Source: Flavivirga algicola (GTDB lineage Bacteria; Bacteroidota; Bacteroidia; Flavobacteriales; Flavobacteriaceae). From it: DNA of 64,000 nucleotides. The stretch is taken from NCBI RefSeq assembly GCF_012910715.1, contig NZ_JABBHF010000013.1, positions 61,498 to 125,497 on the forward strand, written 5' to 3'. Made by a program: the position numbers and the translations under genes. Below are positions 36,438 to 46,272 of the stretch, one piece after another (within the stretch, counting starts at the first letter, position 1; every line of letters starts with the position of its first letter). Under the pieces are notes generated by a model. That model was not told where the DNA came from. It saw nothing but the letters and a program-made list of their open reading frames with translations, and did not search any database.

Positions 36438-38144
36438 TTAATTACCAGAAAAAGCTATCCTATCCTGAAATTTATGGCTATAGGGTGTAGGATTAAAAGT
36501 TGTTCTGCTCCATGAAAAATCATCAGACAGATACATAGGAATCGTCTTTAAAGGTTTAGGTGCTTTCCCTTGTGAAATTCGCTCTTTATTCTTCTCTTTA
36601 ATTCTCTTATTCTCATCTTCGGTACGTTTTATATAATATCGTGATTTATAATGATCGTACATACGCATAAATTCAACAGTCATAATAGCTGCTAAACGTT
36701 TGTTATTGACTATTAACATGGCATTTTCATCATTGTCTGAACAAGATGCCTTAGAGAAGTTAGCAGAACCAAAAAGTACTTTGGGGTTGTCACCATAAGG
36801 ATCAATTATAATAATTTTAGTATGAATTTTATGCGCACCAAATGCTTTGGCATCCCAAGAACGTCCCATGTATGTTTTTAAGCGATTGGGTGTGAAAAAT
36901 CTAGTGTTATTATGATTTAATCCTTGTATTCGCTTTTTTGCTGAGCTATTCACGATGCCATATTCTATAATGGAATTATCGTTAGCTGCCATAGCCTCAA
37001 CTAATTTTTTATCCATTCCAAAGGGTGCACTGATTAGTACCATAGATTTAGCATTTTTAATCAAATCGCAAGCAGTAATCAAAATATCTTTTTTCGAAAT
37101 AGGAGAGAAGAAGGTTTTTGCTGCATACCTGTCCTGAATTGCATTAATAGTATCCATATATTTTCTGTTTGCAATTTTAGTGTCCTTCTTTGTTGGGTTG
37201 GGTTTTAAGATTTGAAAAAATGCCTCATAATTTTTTGCTACACCCAAATTATCAATTGTGATAGCTGCATTGGTTTGAAAATTAAAAGCATTCTCACTAA
37301 AATTTGCTGAAGCCGTCCATACCTTTTTCGGCTTATTATTTCTTAAAAGTATTACGACTTTATTATGACTTATATTCACCATATCTCTAGCTATTGTTAA
37401 GTGTGACATATGATTATCGTGAATCACTTTCTCTGTTTTTTCTGTTGAATGCTTACCAGCTTTAGCGTCATGAATAATTTCTACATGAACGCCTTTGGCT
37501 TCTGCAGCCAAGAAAGCTTGAGCAACTTCATTATCATGAAATTCATAAATAATACAATGTAAAGTATCACCCGATTTAGCCGATGCAATAAAATCAAGTA
37601 ACGATTCTTTTAAACCACGAGATAACCATTGGTAGGCTTTTTTTCCAATTTCTTTCGGAGCCCTATTTTTAAATCTACTTAAATAGGCCATAGATGATGT
37701 AACACCCCGATTGACATAAATCCCAAGTTTATCTTCAACTTCTTGTGATGGTCTAATTTTAAAAATTAGCGGGGCTTCATCACGTGTCAGTTTTTTGGGC
37801 GTTCCACGCATCGGATAAACTTCATAAATGTAAGCACGTTTGGGGTTAAGCGAGTATTCGTTCCAACGAAACCTTTGAAAAGGTGCTTCCAGACAACTCA
37901 CATCATCAAGCTTTCCTGTATCTGTGACTTCAAAGCGTTTATGGCCACCTAACCATTTAATGCTCAGAACTTCTTCTGTTTCGGGATCCAATGAAATGCG
38001 TTTAATACCAAAACCGTGAAGTCCTTGGCGTAGGTTTTTGTCATCAAAGGTCCAGCCAATAATAACAGAATATGTACCAACCAAAGCAGCACCATAATAA
38101 TTACCACTAACTGCTCTAACAACAGGTTTGTAAGAATAACTCAT
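36438..38144 (-). CDS. Phospholipase D-like protein with two HxK motifs
   Basis: A 568-residue protein with no signal peptide. An N-terminal beta-rich domain (about 1-130) precedes two PLD repeats. Repeat 1 has His260-Asn-Lys262 followed by TASANFSENAF but no Asp after the HxK. Repeat 2 has His441-Thr-Lys443 with Asp448 and LFGSANFS, the complete HxKxxxxD...GSxN signature. Both are normally needed to form one active site, and the Asp is the less critical residue, so activity is plausible. Members cleave phosphodiesters in lipids or nucleic acids (some are nucleases). It is divergent from the 702-residue gene. Function in lipid turnover or defence is open. Confidence 0.85.
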   Translation of the reverse strand: MSYSYKPVVRAVSGNYYGAALVGTYSVIIGWTFDDKNLRQGLHGFGIKRISLDPETEEVLSIKWLGGHKRFEVTDTGKLDDVSCLEAPFQRFRWNEYSLNPKRAYIYEVYPMRGTPKKLTRDEAPLIFKIRPSQEVEDKLGIYVNRGVTSSMAYLSRFKNRAPKEIGKKAYQWLSRGLKESLLDFIASAKSGDTLHCIIYEFHDNEVAQAFLAAEAKGVHVEIIHDAKAGKHSTEKTEKVIHDNHMSHLTIARDMVNISHNKVVILLRNNKPKKVWTASANFSENAFNFQTNAAITIDNLGVAKNYEAFFQILKPNPTKKDTKIANRKYMDTINAIQDRYAAKTFFSPISKKDILITACDLIKNAKSMVLISAPFGMDKKLVEAMAANDNSIIEYGIVNSSAKKRIQGLNHNNTRFFTPNRLKTYMGRSWDAKAFGAHKIHTKIIIIDPYGDNPKVLFGSANFSKASCSDNDENAMLIVNNKRLAAIMTVEFMRMYDHYKSRYYIKRTEDENKRIKEKNKERISQGKAPKPLKTIPMYLSDDFSWSRTTFNPTPYSHKFQDRIAFSGN

Positions 38145-38488
38145 AATATATTTGTTTTTAGATTTAATATCAGGTACTGATTGCTACAAATTATACCCTT
38201 AAGACAATAGCATGTTACTACAATCATGCAAGCTATTATGATAGTTATTTAGGAAGCATTTAATTGAGTATAAGTAATTACTTACGTAAAGATATGAAAA
38301 AATATTATTGCTCCAGATTTAAAACAAACTTATTTGCATTATTGTGTTTTTTAAATAGGTTGAGGGAAAAAGAAAGGGAAACACTGAAAAATTAATAGGT
38401 TAAATCCCTTATAAATAGGAGGTAACGCCTCTTTTTGTGATATAGAATAATTCTGATTTTTATTACTTAATTATTTAAAAAATATATC
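38145..38488. other. Divergent intergenic region
   Basis: No gene is supported in these 344 bases between the phospholipase-D-like gene (minus) and the 702-residue gene (plus). Composition is AT-rich and I found no convincing promoter or repeat, only a possible leader with an AGGAGG-like stretch near 38417 that is too far from the start codon to be its ribosome binding site. Confidence 0.4.
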
Positions 38489-40597
38489 ATGAAATTAAAA
38501 GAATTAAAATTAGATGATCGTTCTGGTTTCAAAATTAATTTATTATCCAATTTAAATTATTATGGTAATTTGGATATTAAGGCATTTGGAAAACCTGTGA
38601 AGAAAATAGTGTCTTCAGTTACTTATGAAGAAGTTAAATGTGTTAGTTATCATCCTAAAACAAAAGAACTAAGGTGTACTGTTCATATTAAAAATCAATC
38701 TGGATATCTTGGTGATCACTGCCAATCGGGTAGTTATGAATATGTTCGGTTTTATGTTGATTATGAAAACAATGGAAATTGGGAAGATGTAGGTGTAACA
38801 AGTTTTAAAATACACGATATTGAAGACCATAAAGGGCTTTGTTATGGGCTTAAACTAAAAATAAAGCCTAAAATCGTCAAAAAATGTAGCTCAGATCCTG
38901 TTTTACCTAATGTAAGGGCCATTTTATCGTGGAATATAGCCCCACCAGCAAATACGCCAAATTATGTTCCAGTATGGGGAAATGTAAAAGAAGCAAGAAT
39001 TCAGATAGCACCTAGGCCGCAATTACAAATTCCACCATTCTTTGAGAACCCAGTTGGTTTAGGTGATATTATTATTCCTGAAATTATTATACCACCTGTA
39101 TTAAGTAATATCAATCCTTTGGTAAACCTCGATAAACTAAAAAAGATATACAAAAAAGAGGTCGATGATGCTCGTTTGGTTTCTATGGCATTAAAAAATG
39201 TAGATACAGATTTTAGTTTAAGCGATATTATAAAAAGTAAAAACAAATTTGAGCTTGCTGAAATTGATTTTTCTAATATATTGGACATCTTAACACACCC
39301 ACAATTTAATACAAGTTATGAGGAATTAAAATGCATTGGTTTAAACAGGAAGTTTAATGAGTTGCATGCCGACATTCATATTAAAAAAGCTTCGGGGTAT
39401 TCTGGAGATTTGTGTAGCAATGGAAGTAAAGAATATGTTGCCTTTTATATGGATTTTGGATCAGGTTGGCAATTTATGGGCACCTCGTCTGTTACAGTAT
39501 TTGATATCAATCAAATACCAAATGATGGTCTTTGGTATAATGCTTTCTTACCAATAAATTTAACACCACATCAAAAAAAGTATTGCCAAGAAGGTAAAGT
39601 GAAAATAAAAGGTATTCTGTCATGGAATACACCACCTACTCCCAATAATCCTAATTATGTGGCTACATGGGGAGATTGGGAAATTTGTACTGCAGAGATC
39701 AAACCTTTGCCACAGGGCTTCCCAGGTTTTGTTAACCAGCCTTGGATAGAAAGCGTAGGGGGGGTAGATAATGATATTATTAATCAAATAACAGGTTTAG
39801 CTAAAGGGCCAAGTGGCATGGCAAATTCTATTGTCGCCGATTACAGCCCATTTGATGGTAATGTTTATGTTACGGGAAAAATTTTAAATCAAAACCCCGT
39901 TTCTAAATATAAAATGATGATAAAAGAACCAGGTGGGACATTTTTACCTTTCAATAAGAATTTTAATGTTGTTGTTACCACATTCAATACATTTTTAGGT
40001 ACGGAATCTGATGCCAATGTATTGCAATCACCTACTGGAGATTTTTACGATTATTTACCCAAACCTACTGGAATCATTCAAAAACATGTCAATGATGATA
40101 TTCTAGCATTATTTAAACCTACAGAGCGTGGTATTCATGAGTTATATGTTGAAAGTGATACAGGTCAGCAAAGTGATATTGTTAAGTTTATGGTAGATAG
40201 AGACGTGCCTACTGTTGCTATAGATATCACAACAGGAAGTGGTAATTGTGGTAAATTTACTGTAGGACAGATTATTGAAGGTACCTTTGAAGTTAAAAAC
40301 GACAGACATCTTGATTATGTAAGGTTAAGTTTGGCGCCTTTTAACCCAGCAGGTACCATTCAAACAACGAGTATTGCATCAAGTGATACCACGGTATCTT
40401 CGGGTAGTTTGACGATTTCTATAGATGATCAAGACAGTCATTTAGATTATATTACAGGAACCTGGAGAATAGATACAGCAAGTTTACCTGCTTGTGGTTA
40501 TACCATTCATATTAGAGCAGAAGACAGAACGGTGGTTAATAGCTCTTATGTAGGCAAACACTCCCCAAATGTATCTAGAGGTTTTTGCTTAGAGTAA
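38489..40597 (+). CDS. Large protein with internally duplicated domain
   Basis: A 702-residue protein without an N-terminal signal. Two homologous segments of about 130 residues occur at about 43-172 and 271-412. They match at YEEVKCVSYHPKTKELRC / YEELKCIGLNRKFNELHA, SGYLGDHCQSGSYEYVRFY / SGYSGDLCSNGSKEYVAFY, and ILSWNIAPP / ILSWNTPPT with a following NYVxxWG. The C-terminal part (about 430-702) has immunoglobulin-like strands, including KFMVDRDVPTVAIDI and TWRIDTASLP. I know of no named family. Length and duplication suggest a surface or adhesin-type or cargo protein. It ends in a strong terminator and is monocistronic. Confidence 0.72.
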   Translation: MKLKELKLDDRSGFKINLLSNLNYYGNLDIKAFGKPVKKIVSSVTYEEVKCVSYHPKTKELRCTVHIKNQSGYLGDHCQSGSYEYVRFYVDYENNGNWEDVGVTSFKIHDIEDHKGLCYGLKLKIKPKIVKKCSSDPVLPNVRAILSWNIAPPANTPNYVPVWGNVKEARIQIAPRPQLQIPPFFENPVGLGDIIIPEIIIPPVLSNINPLVNLDKLKKIYKKEVDDARLVSMALKNVDTDFSLSDIIKSKNKFELAEIDFSNILDILTHPQFNTSYEELKCIGLNRKFNELHADIHIKKASGYSGDLCSNGSKEYVAFYMDFGSGWQFMGTSSVTVFDINQIPNDGLWYNAFLPINLTPHQKKYCQEGKVKIKGILSWNTPPTPNNPNYVATWGDWEICTAEIKPLPQGFPGFVNQPWIESVGGVDNDIINQITGLAKGPSGMANSIVADYSPFDGNVYVTGKILNQNPVSKYKMMIKEPGGTFLPFNKNFNVVVTTFNTFLGTESDANVLQSPTGDFYDYLPKPTGIIQKHVNDDILALFKPTERGIHELYVESDTGQQSDIVKFMVDRDVPTVAIDITTGSGNCGKFTVGQIIEGTFEVKNDRHLDYVRLSLAPFNPAGTIQTTSIASSDTTVSSGSLTISIDDQDSHLDYITGTWRIDTASLPACGYTIHIRAEDRTVVNSSYVGKHSPNVSRGFCLE

Positions 40598-40625
40598 TAA
40601 TTTGATTAATTTAATAAAAACTGAG

Positions 40626-40654
40626 GCTCCATATATTGATATGGAGCTTTTTTT
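40626..40654 (+). terminator. Rho-independent terminator
   Basis: GCTCCATAT (40626-40634) pairs with ATATGGAGC (40639-40647) around ATTG and is followed by seven T residues. It ends the 702-residue gene's transcript. Confidence 0.93.
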
Positions 40655-40852
40655 ACTTGATCGTGTGATATGGAATGATATTAAATAAATCTATTTTTAT
40701 AAAATCAAGCAATTCTAATAGGTTTTGCACTACCCACTTTTTGTTTTTTTTGTATAAATAATAGGTAGCCACAGGAACAAAAAATTAATAGTATTGTGTA
40801 GGGTATTCATCTTAATAGTAAAAAACCTATTTTTTGAAAATCAACCATCATA

Positions 40853-41365
40853 ATGAATGAGAAATTAATATTTATTATTTTAAATTTTGTTATTATTATC
40901 GGTATTATTGGAAAAGTATATATTATTTACCGCCTTATAATTTCTTATAGTTCTGGTGTGGAATCTTTAATTAGAGCCTTGGCGGTGACAGGTGCGTGTT
41001 TTATTTATTTAATATTCAAAACATTTGGATTTTCTGTAACAGATATTTTGATTTCTGCTTTAACAACAGGGAACTTGATGAAGTTTAGTGTATTTGGTTT
41101 TGTAGTCCCGCTTATATTAGGAATTCTGTTAACTGAGTATATCATTCTAACTATTAAAACCAGTGAATCAAAAGCCATGAGAATACTAATTTTAGTAGCT
41201 ACTTTGTCAATTTTTCAATATGTAGATTTATATCTCACAGCTTATGGAGTATCTTCAGAATTGTCATATGTGTCATCAACAAAAGTTTTAATTACCAATA
41301 TCATGTTTACAATATCAACTATAATAACCGTTATATTTAGATATGACCCTAAACATATAAATTAG
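40853..41365 (+). CDS. Small membrane protein
   Basis: A 170-residue inner-membrane protein with about five hydrophobic helices (4-27, 36-57, 80-100, 109-127 and 138-158) and no signal for cleavage. There is no motif that I recognise. It sits alone between a terminator and a convergent lipoprotein gene. The length and helix count do not identify a transporter family. Confidence 0.65.
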   Translation: MNEKLIFIILNFVIIIGIIGKVYIIYRLIISYSSGVESLIRALAVTGACFIYLIFKTFGFSVTDILISALTTGNLMKFSVFGFVVPLILGILLTEYIILTIKTSESKAMRILILVATLSIFQYVDLYLTAYGVSSELSYVSSTKVLITNIMFTISTIITVIFRYDPKHIN

Positions 41366-41447
41366 TTTTATCAGTATTACATTAGCTGGTTTTCTTTTAC
41401 AATGCTTCAAATGGGGGTACAATTTTTCAATACTTAAAAATAAATCA

Positions 41448-42839
41448 TTACCAACCATCTAACACACACTGTAGTGTATGAGGTGTCGTTTCCGATAAAG
41501 GAATATCTTCAAGGGTATCTCCTAAGTAATTTCCACTAGCAAAACCTGTAACATCATTAAAACGATATGACCAACAATATCTTAGTTTGGGGTGTTCTTC
41601 AGAGTATGTAACCAGGTTGTCAATTAATACAGCATTATCGAATTCAGAAAATGCCATAAAATAACCAAGGAATTTGTTACGGCGTACATCAGCATCAGAA
41701 CTTTTATACATATACATGCCACAGCTGTTACATACATTTTCGTGAACATAAGTAGCGCGATTATGTCCTTTATCTCCACCACCAGAATATTGAATATATC
41801 CTAATCGTCCGTTAACCGATCCCGTTTTCATAGTTATCGTATTTCTGGCAATAATATTATGTGTTTTATGCCAGCTAACAATAGGACCATCTACATAAGT
41901 ACTTCCTTCTCCTTGTTCCATAACATTATCAAGGATATATACATTTTCGCCACTAGCATTTACAATATCACCTCCAGTATTGTGATGAAAATAATTGTTT
42001 TGAATTAAAATATCTTCATCAATACGTCCAGGACCTTCTATATCAATACCAAACTGAGGACTTGTACCTTTAATGTGATGGATTTCATTATTTTTTATTT
42101 CGATACGTTTGCCACCAACTATAGAGATTCCTTGACGTCTATTATTATAAATATCATTGTTGGTAAAAGTAACATCATTGGCATCTAGCACTAAAGATCC
42201 ATCTCCAGTTAAATTATGAATTTTCATGTTTTCAATTAATACCTGATTACTTTTATTCCAAACGCAGATACCATGACCTTCATCATGAGCTGTTTTCCCA
42301 TCCCCATCACGAGGTGTGAAAATATGTGTATTTCTATCTCCTTTTATGATACCGTCACGAATAATTATATTATCCCCTTTTAGGCTAATTACACAGTAAT
42401 TCCATTTGTTATTGGTGTCAATTTCTAAAACAGTGCCTTCACTAAAGATAAATTCGGTGTCGCCATGTATTTCGATACCACCTTGGTAAATATCGTTTAC
42501 GTCTTTACCAACTAAATAGTTCCCTTTAGGTAAAATAACCTTGCTATAAGCTTCTTGATGCGCCCAGTCTATTGCGGCCTGTAAGTTAGCTGTAGTCTTA
42601 ATGGCATCGGTACCGTTATTGGGTATATCCCATTGATTTAAATCAATAGTATATTCAAGGTTGCTTGGCATTACCGGTAATTGGGCATCAAAAAGGCGTA
42701 CAGGTATGCCGTTTGCGTCTAAATTTTCAGGGTCGGCATGATAAATGGCATCGTTGTCGCCAGCATCAAAATCATCACTATTACATGATGTCATAAAAAT
42801 CATGACAACAATTGCTAGATAGTATTTTAAGTTTTTCAT
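41448..42839 (-). CDS. Parallel beta-helix lipoprotein (pectate-lyase fold)
   Basis: A 463-residue lipoprotein: lipobox MTSC with Cys19. After an Asp-rich linker, residues about 67-440 form repeated beta-helix coils (ANLQAAIDWAHQEAYSKVIL start, then NNDIYNN, KNNEIHHI and IQNNYFHHN turns with asparagine ladders), typical of right-handed beta-helix enzymes such as alginate lyase-like or NosD/pectate-lyase-like proteins. GDGKTAHDEGHGICV near 185-199 may contribute to a catalytic cleft. It faces away from the GH86-like gene, with which it shares a 254-base divergent region, so they may be co-regulated for polysaccharide breakdown. The substrate is an inference. Confidence 0.8.
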   Translation of the reverse strand: MKNLKYYLAIVVMIFMTSCNSDDFDAGDNDAIYHADPENLDANGIPVRLFDAQLPVMPSNLEYTIDLNQWDIPNNGTDAIKTTANLQAAIDWAHQEAYSKVILPKGNYLVGKDVNDIYQGGIEIHGDTEFIFSEGTVLEIDTNNKWNYCVISLKGDNIIIRDGIIKGDRNTHIFTPRDGDGKTAHDEGHGICVWNKSNQVLIENMKIHNLTGDGSLVLDANDVTFTNNDIYNNRRQGISIVGGKRIEIKNNEIHHIKGTSPQFGIDIEGPGRIDEDILIQNNYFHHNTGGDIVNASGENVYILDNVMEQGEGSTYVDGPIVSWHKTHNIIARNTITMKTGSVNGRLGYIQYSGGGDKGHNRATYVHENVCNSCGMYMYKSSDADVRRNKFLGYFMAFSEFDNAVLIDNLVTYSEEHPKLRYCWSYRFNDVTGFASGNYLGDTLEDIPLSETTPHTLQCVLDGW

Positions 42840-43093
42840 AACACATTATTTGGGGTTAGTGTTTATGTTTTATTATTCAGTAGGATACTAAATAGTTAAA
42901 ACATCATATTAAAATTACGTAAAGGTTTAATATATGGATGTTTTTTAGGTAACAGTAAATGATTTATACCCCTTGTCTAGTTTTTATCTTGTTGATTTTC
43001 ATCATTTTTTAGGTGAAACTTAGTAATTTAATCAAAAATAAATGTAACCCAATCTAAAGTATTATATAGTCAATAATTTAGTATAAAACAATA

Positions 43094-45202
43094 ATGAAAA
43101 TGAAAACAATAATGCTCTTTTTAATTGTTAGTTTGTTGAATTTTAGTACGCTGATTTCTCAGGTAATAGATGTATCAATTCATTTCGATCATAAACAAAT
43201 GGTTGGTGGTGTAGATACCTTTGAAAGATCTAAATTTATAACACTTCATTCTGCTAATTACGAGCAGTTAAGTATTGGCCAGCAGGCATTAATGGATTAT
43301 CTAATCAATGATTTAGAAGTGTATTATGGCAGAGAAACAGGTGCTATTACGGGGTTTGGAAACCAATATCCAAATTATTCAAATGCTCTAAATTCTTGGA
43401 AGAATAGTTACATCAATAATACCACCGCGCACACTTACGAGGATTCTCAAGATTTGGTGGTTGCTGGGCAGTATAATTTGTACGATGTCTTTGTTTCTAA
43501 TGCAAGTAATGATTATGCCTTAGCAGGAAAAAATTATGGAGCATTTATAAGTGATTATTTGAGTGATGCGACAGGGACAGGGGGTGTTAATGGTATGCCG
43601 CGTCCTGGATTCATAGAATTGCTTAATGAACCTTTGTGGGAACAAATAGATAAGTATCGTTTGTGGTTAGGAGGTGGACCAAGTCAATCAGAAGAAATAG
43701 ATATACTAAATGAAATTTTTCTTTTCCATAAAGAAGCAGCTAAAGAAATACATAGTCAGTTTCCAGAAATTAAAGTAGGGGGCTTTGCAGAGGCGTTCCC
43801 TGATCCAGAACTTAATAACTTTTTTAACTGGGATACCCGTTGGAAAACGTTTATTGACAACTCTGGGGCAGATATGGATTTCTATTCGTTTCATATTTAT
43901 GATTTGCATTGTTTGGGGTCTGACCAAAAATACCGTAAAGGTGGCAACCTGGAAGCACTTATGGACCTTATCTCGCATTACAATCATTTAGCGTTAGGTG
44001 AAGAAAAACCGTTTTTAATTACTGAATATGGTGGGAGAGCGCATTGTCATGAGGGTAGTGGAACAAGAACTCAAATCCATGACTGGTTATTTACAAGCTC
44101 TATAAATTCTTTGATGATGCAGTTTATGGATCGCACAGATATGATAGAAAAAGCAATTCCGTTTATGATGGCTGTATGGACACCAGAATGGAATATCTTT
44201 AGGCTCGATCTTCCTAATAAAGATGTTTTTTCAGACTATATCAAGTTTTTTGAATTGTGGGAAGGAGTTAATGGTACACGGTTAGTCACTGAAACTTCAG
44301 ATCTAGACTTGCAAGTAGATGCCTATACTCATGGCAATAAAACCTATCTAATTTTAAATAATATAGATGACAATGATGTCACTGTGGGTATTGATGAGTT
44401 AGGAATTTTAGAAACTAACATTACAGGGGTTACATCCAGGCATTTTCATTATGATAATTCGGAGTTTAAATTAGATACTGCCAATTATAATAGTCTCCCG
44501 GGAAACCTGACAGTAGGAGGGTTAGGGACAATGATTTTAGTGTATACTACAACTAGTGCACCAGAAATAGAATTTACATCTGTTGAAACAAGAAATTATG
44601 CAACAGCATATAAAAAAGGAATTCAAGCAAATACTCCAATTAGTTTTAATATAAATAATTTGGTTCTCGGTACCAATGGTTCAGCAATATTAAGATTAGG
44701 TTTAGGTAGGGCCCACAATCTGTCTTTACAACCAACAGTAACCATGAACGGTTCTACGTTAACAGTACCATCAGATTTTCGTGGCGATGTACAAACCGAT
44801 AAAGGCTCTTTCTTTGGAATGTTAGAACTCGAAGTCCCATACAATGTATTAGAAGAAAATAACATTGTAAATATTGAATTTCCAGATAGCGGTGGCTATG
44901 TAACAAGCGCAATGCTACGATTATTTAATCTGGAGGCAGGAAGTCTGAGTACAGAAGAAGTCACAAATTCCCCCTTTGATTCTGTAAAAATTTATCCTAA
45001 TCCATCCACTAATCAAATCATTATAGATTCAAAAGACCTAAACGGTGTTAAATATGAAATTTACAGCCTACAAGGTAAAATAATTACTAAAGGGGCTTTG
45101 AAGGGAGGTTCTATTAATTTATCTTCTTTTAATGGAGGCGTTTACATACTAAAGCTTAGAAAAGATAATCATGTTAGTATTAAAAGAGTTGTAAAGCTCT
45201 AG
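43094..45202 (+). CDS. GH86-like agarase/porphyranase with T9SS tail
   Basis: A 702-residue secreted enzyme. A signal peptide (1-23) is followed by a TIM-barrel catalytic domain with the clan GH-A signature: acid/base Glu179 in ELLNEPLWEQ and nucleophile Glu311 in LITEYGGRAH. The pattern, including SFHIYDLHCLG and VWTPEW, fits family GH86 beta-agarases/beta-porphyranases. Beta-sandwich domains occupy about 400-620. The last 75 residues are a type IX secretion sorting domain (VKIYPNPSTNQI, then GGVYILKL). It would cut red-algal galactans such as agar or porphyran outside the cell. GH86 assignment is by motif memory; a related GH-A family is possible. Confidence 0.75.
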   Translation: MKMKTIMLFLIVSLLNFSTLISQVIDVSIHFDHKQMVGGVDTFERSKFITLHSANYEQLSIGQQALMDYLINDLEVYYGRETGAITGFGNQYPNYSNALNSWKNSYINNTTAHTYEDSQDLVVAGQYNLYDVFVSNASNDYALAGKNYGAFISDYLSDATGTGGVNGMPRPGFIELLNEPLWEQIDKYRLWLGGGPSQSEEIDILNEIFLFHKEAAKEIHSQFPEIKVGGFAEAFPDPELNNFFNWDTRWKTFIDNSGADMDFYSFHIYDLHCLGSDQKYRKGGNLEALMDLISHYNHLALGEEKPFLITEYGGRAHCHEGSGTRTQIHDWLFTSSINSLMMQFMDRTDMIEKAIPFMMAVWTPEWNIFRLDLPNKDVFSDYIKFFELWEGVNGTRLVTETSDLDLQVDAYTHGNKTYLILNNIDDNDVTVGIDELGILETNITGVTSRHFHYDNSEFKLDTANYNSLPGNLTVGGLGTMILVYTTTSAPEIEFTSVETRNYATAYKKGIQANTPISFNINNLVLGTNGSAILRLGLGRAHNLSLQPTVTMNGSTLTVPSDFRGDVQTDKGSFFGMLELEVPYNVLEENNIVNIEFPDSGGYVTSAMLRLFNLEAGSLSTEEVTNSPFDSVKIYPNPSTNQIIIDSKDLNGVKYEIYSLQGKIITKGALKGGSINLSSFNGGVYILKLRKDNHVSIKRVVKL

Positions 45203-45272
45203 TTTTTCTGTGTGGCGCTAGTCCCAAACTTGTTTTGTGATTCCTTTATTTTACCCATGTCTTCATATTTTT

Positions 45273-45306
45273 AACATGTAGGTATGTTAGTACAAAATAT
45301 TTTGTA
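45273..45306. promoter_or_regulatory. Operator-like inverted repeats before the conflict operon
   Basis: A perfect 16-base palindrome TACAAAATATTTTGTA (45291-45306) is preceded by AACAT-N6-ATGTT (45273-45288). It ends 38 bases before the nuclease ATG, so it lies in the promoter or leader. Two abutting dyads suggest a repressor or activator binding site. No regulator gene is adjacent. Confidence 0.5.
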
Positions 45307-45344
45307 TCTTACACTCGTGTAGATTAAATCTTACTTTTTTGTTT

Positions 45345-46268
45345 ATGGGATACTCAGATACTTTTTTGGGGAATACTGCTATTCACCCGCCAGTTATAGC
45401 TCAGAATGAGTTAGACAAATTTAAGACAAACGGTTTAGAGGCCTCACAATATATGTTGGATTATTCCAATTATAGTGTGTTTCAAAACCCATTCAGAAAA
45501 TTTCCGTATTTCACCATTGCAAACATAGACGGAGAATTATTCAAGCATGTCACTAGAAAAGAACTTTTTTCGGGAAAAGGTGATAAATGGAGCAAAGACT
45601 CTCGTATACCAAAAGAACATCAACTAGGGCGAGAATTATATACCGCCGAAAGAAGTGACTTTGATAAAGGTCATCTTACCAAGAGAGAGGATGTCCAGTG
45701 GGGGGCAGAAGATGATGAGGCCATTTCTGCCGCAGAGTCTACGTTTTTCTTTACTAATGCTGTACCACAGGTAGATAGGTTAAATCGTGGTATTTGGCGA
45801 CGAATTGAAGATTATATCCTTCATCATGAAGTTGTAAAGAATAGTCTAAAAATATCATTATTTACAGGGCCAATACTTCAGGAAAACGATCCGGATTTTG
45901 TAACGCCAGTTAAGGATGAGGTTATAAAATTGCCTTATATGTTTTGGAAAGTTATTTACTATCTAAAAAATGGAGAATTACACCGAACAGGCTTTTTAAC
46001 GAGTCAGAAAAGAAAACTTGAAGAAAGACGTATAGTAAGGCCAGTGATGCGGGGCGATGATGAGGAAGATTTGTTTATGAATTTTAAAGATGCAGAAACC
46101 TATCAGGTTCGTGTAGATTTCATAGAAAAGATTGCAAACCTAAAGTTTGCTGAAGCAAATGAACTCTTTCAAGACGATACCCCAGAGGAGCTCATATTTT
46201 CTAATGTGGATGTGCGTAATGAGGCCATACAAGATATAACCCAAATAGATCTTAAACTAATTCTGTAA
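45345..46268 (+). CDS. DNA/RNA non-specific (NUC-type) endonuclease
   Basis: The ATG at 45345 gives 307 residues; the in-frame TTG six bases earlier is less likely. A His-Me-finger nuclease of the NUC1/EndA family: Asp107-Lys-Gly-His110 in FDKGHLTKRED corresponds to the DRGH motif with the catalytic His. TNAVPQVDRLNRGIWRRIED (about 140-159) supplies the metal-binding Asn and the N...W..E residues, and SLFTGPIL is the core strand. It degrades DNA and RNA without sequence preference. It lacks a signal peptide, so it would act inside the cell, as a suicide effector would. The next gene begins four bases after its stop; it is the first gene of the four-gene operon. Confidence 0.86.
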   Translation: MGYSDTFLGNTAIHPPVIAQNELDKFKTNGLEASQYMLDYSNYSVFQNPFRKFPYFTIANIDGELFKHVTRKELFSGKGDKWSKDSRIPKEHQLGRELYTAERSDFDKGHLTKREDVQWGAEDDEAISAAESTFFFTNAVPQVDRLNRGIWRRIEDYILHHEVVKNSLKISLFTGPILQENDPDFVTPVKDEVIKLPYMFWKVIYYLKNGELHRTGFLTSQKRKLEERRIVRPVMRGDDEEDLFMNFKDAETYQVRVDFIEKIANLKFAEANELFQDDTPEELIFSNVDVRNEAIQDITQIDLKLIL

Positions 46269-46272
46269 CGAC

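Noticed and set aside
45339..45344. TTG start for the nuclease gene
   Set aside because: An ATG follows two codons later and gives a product with the expected family N-terminus.
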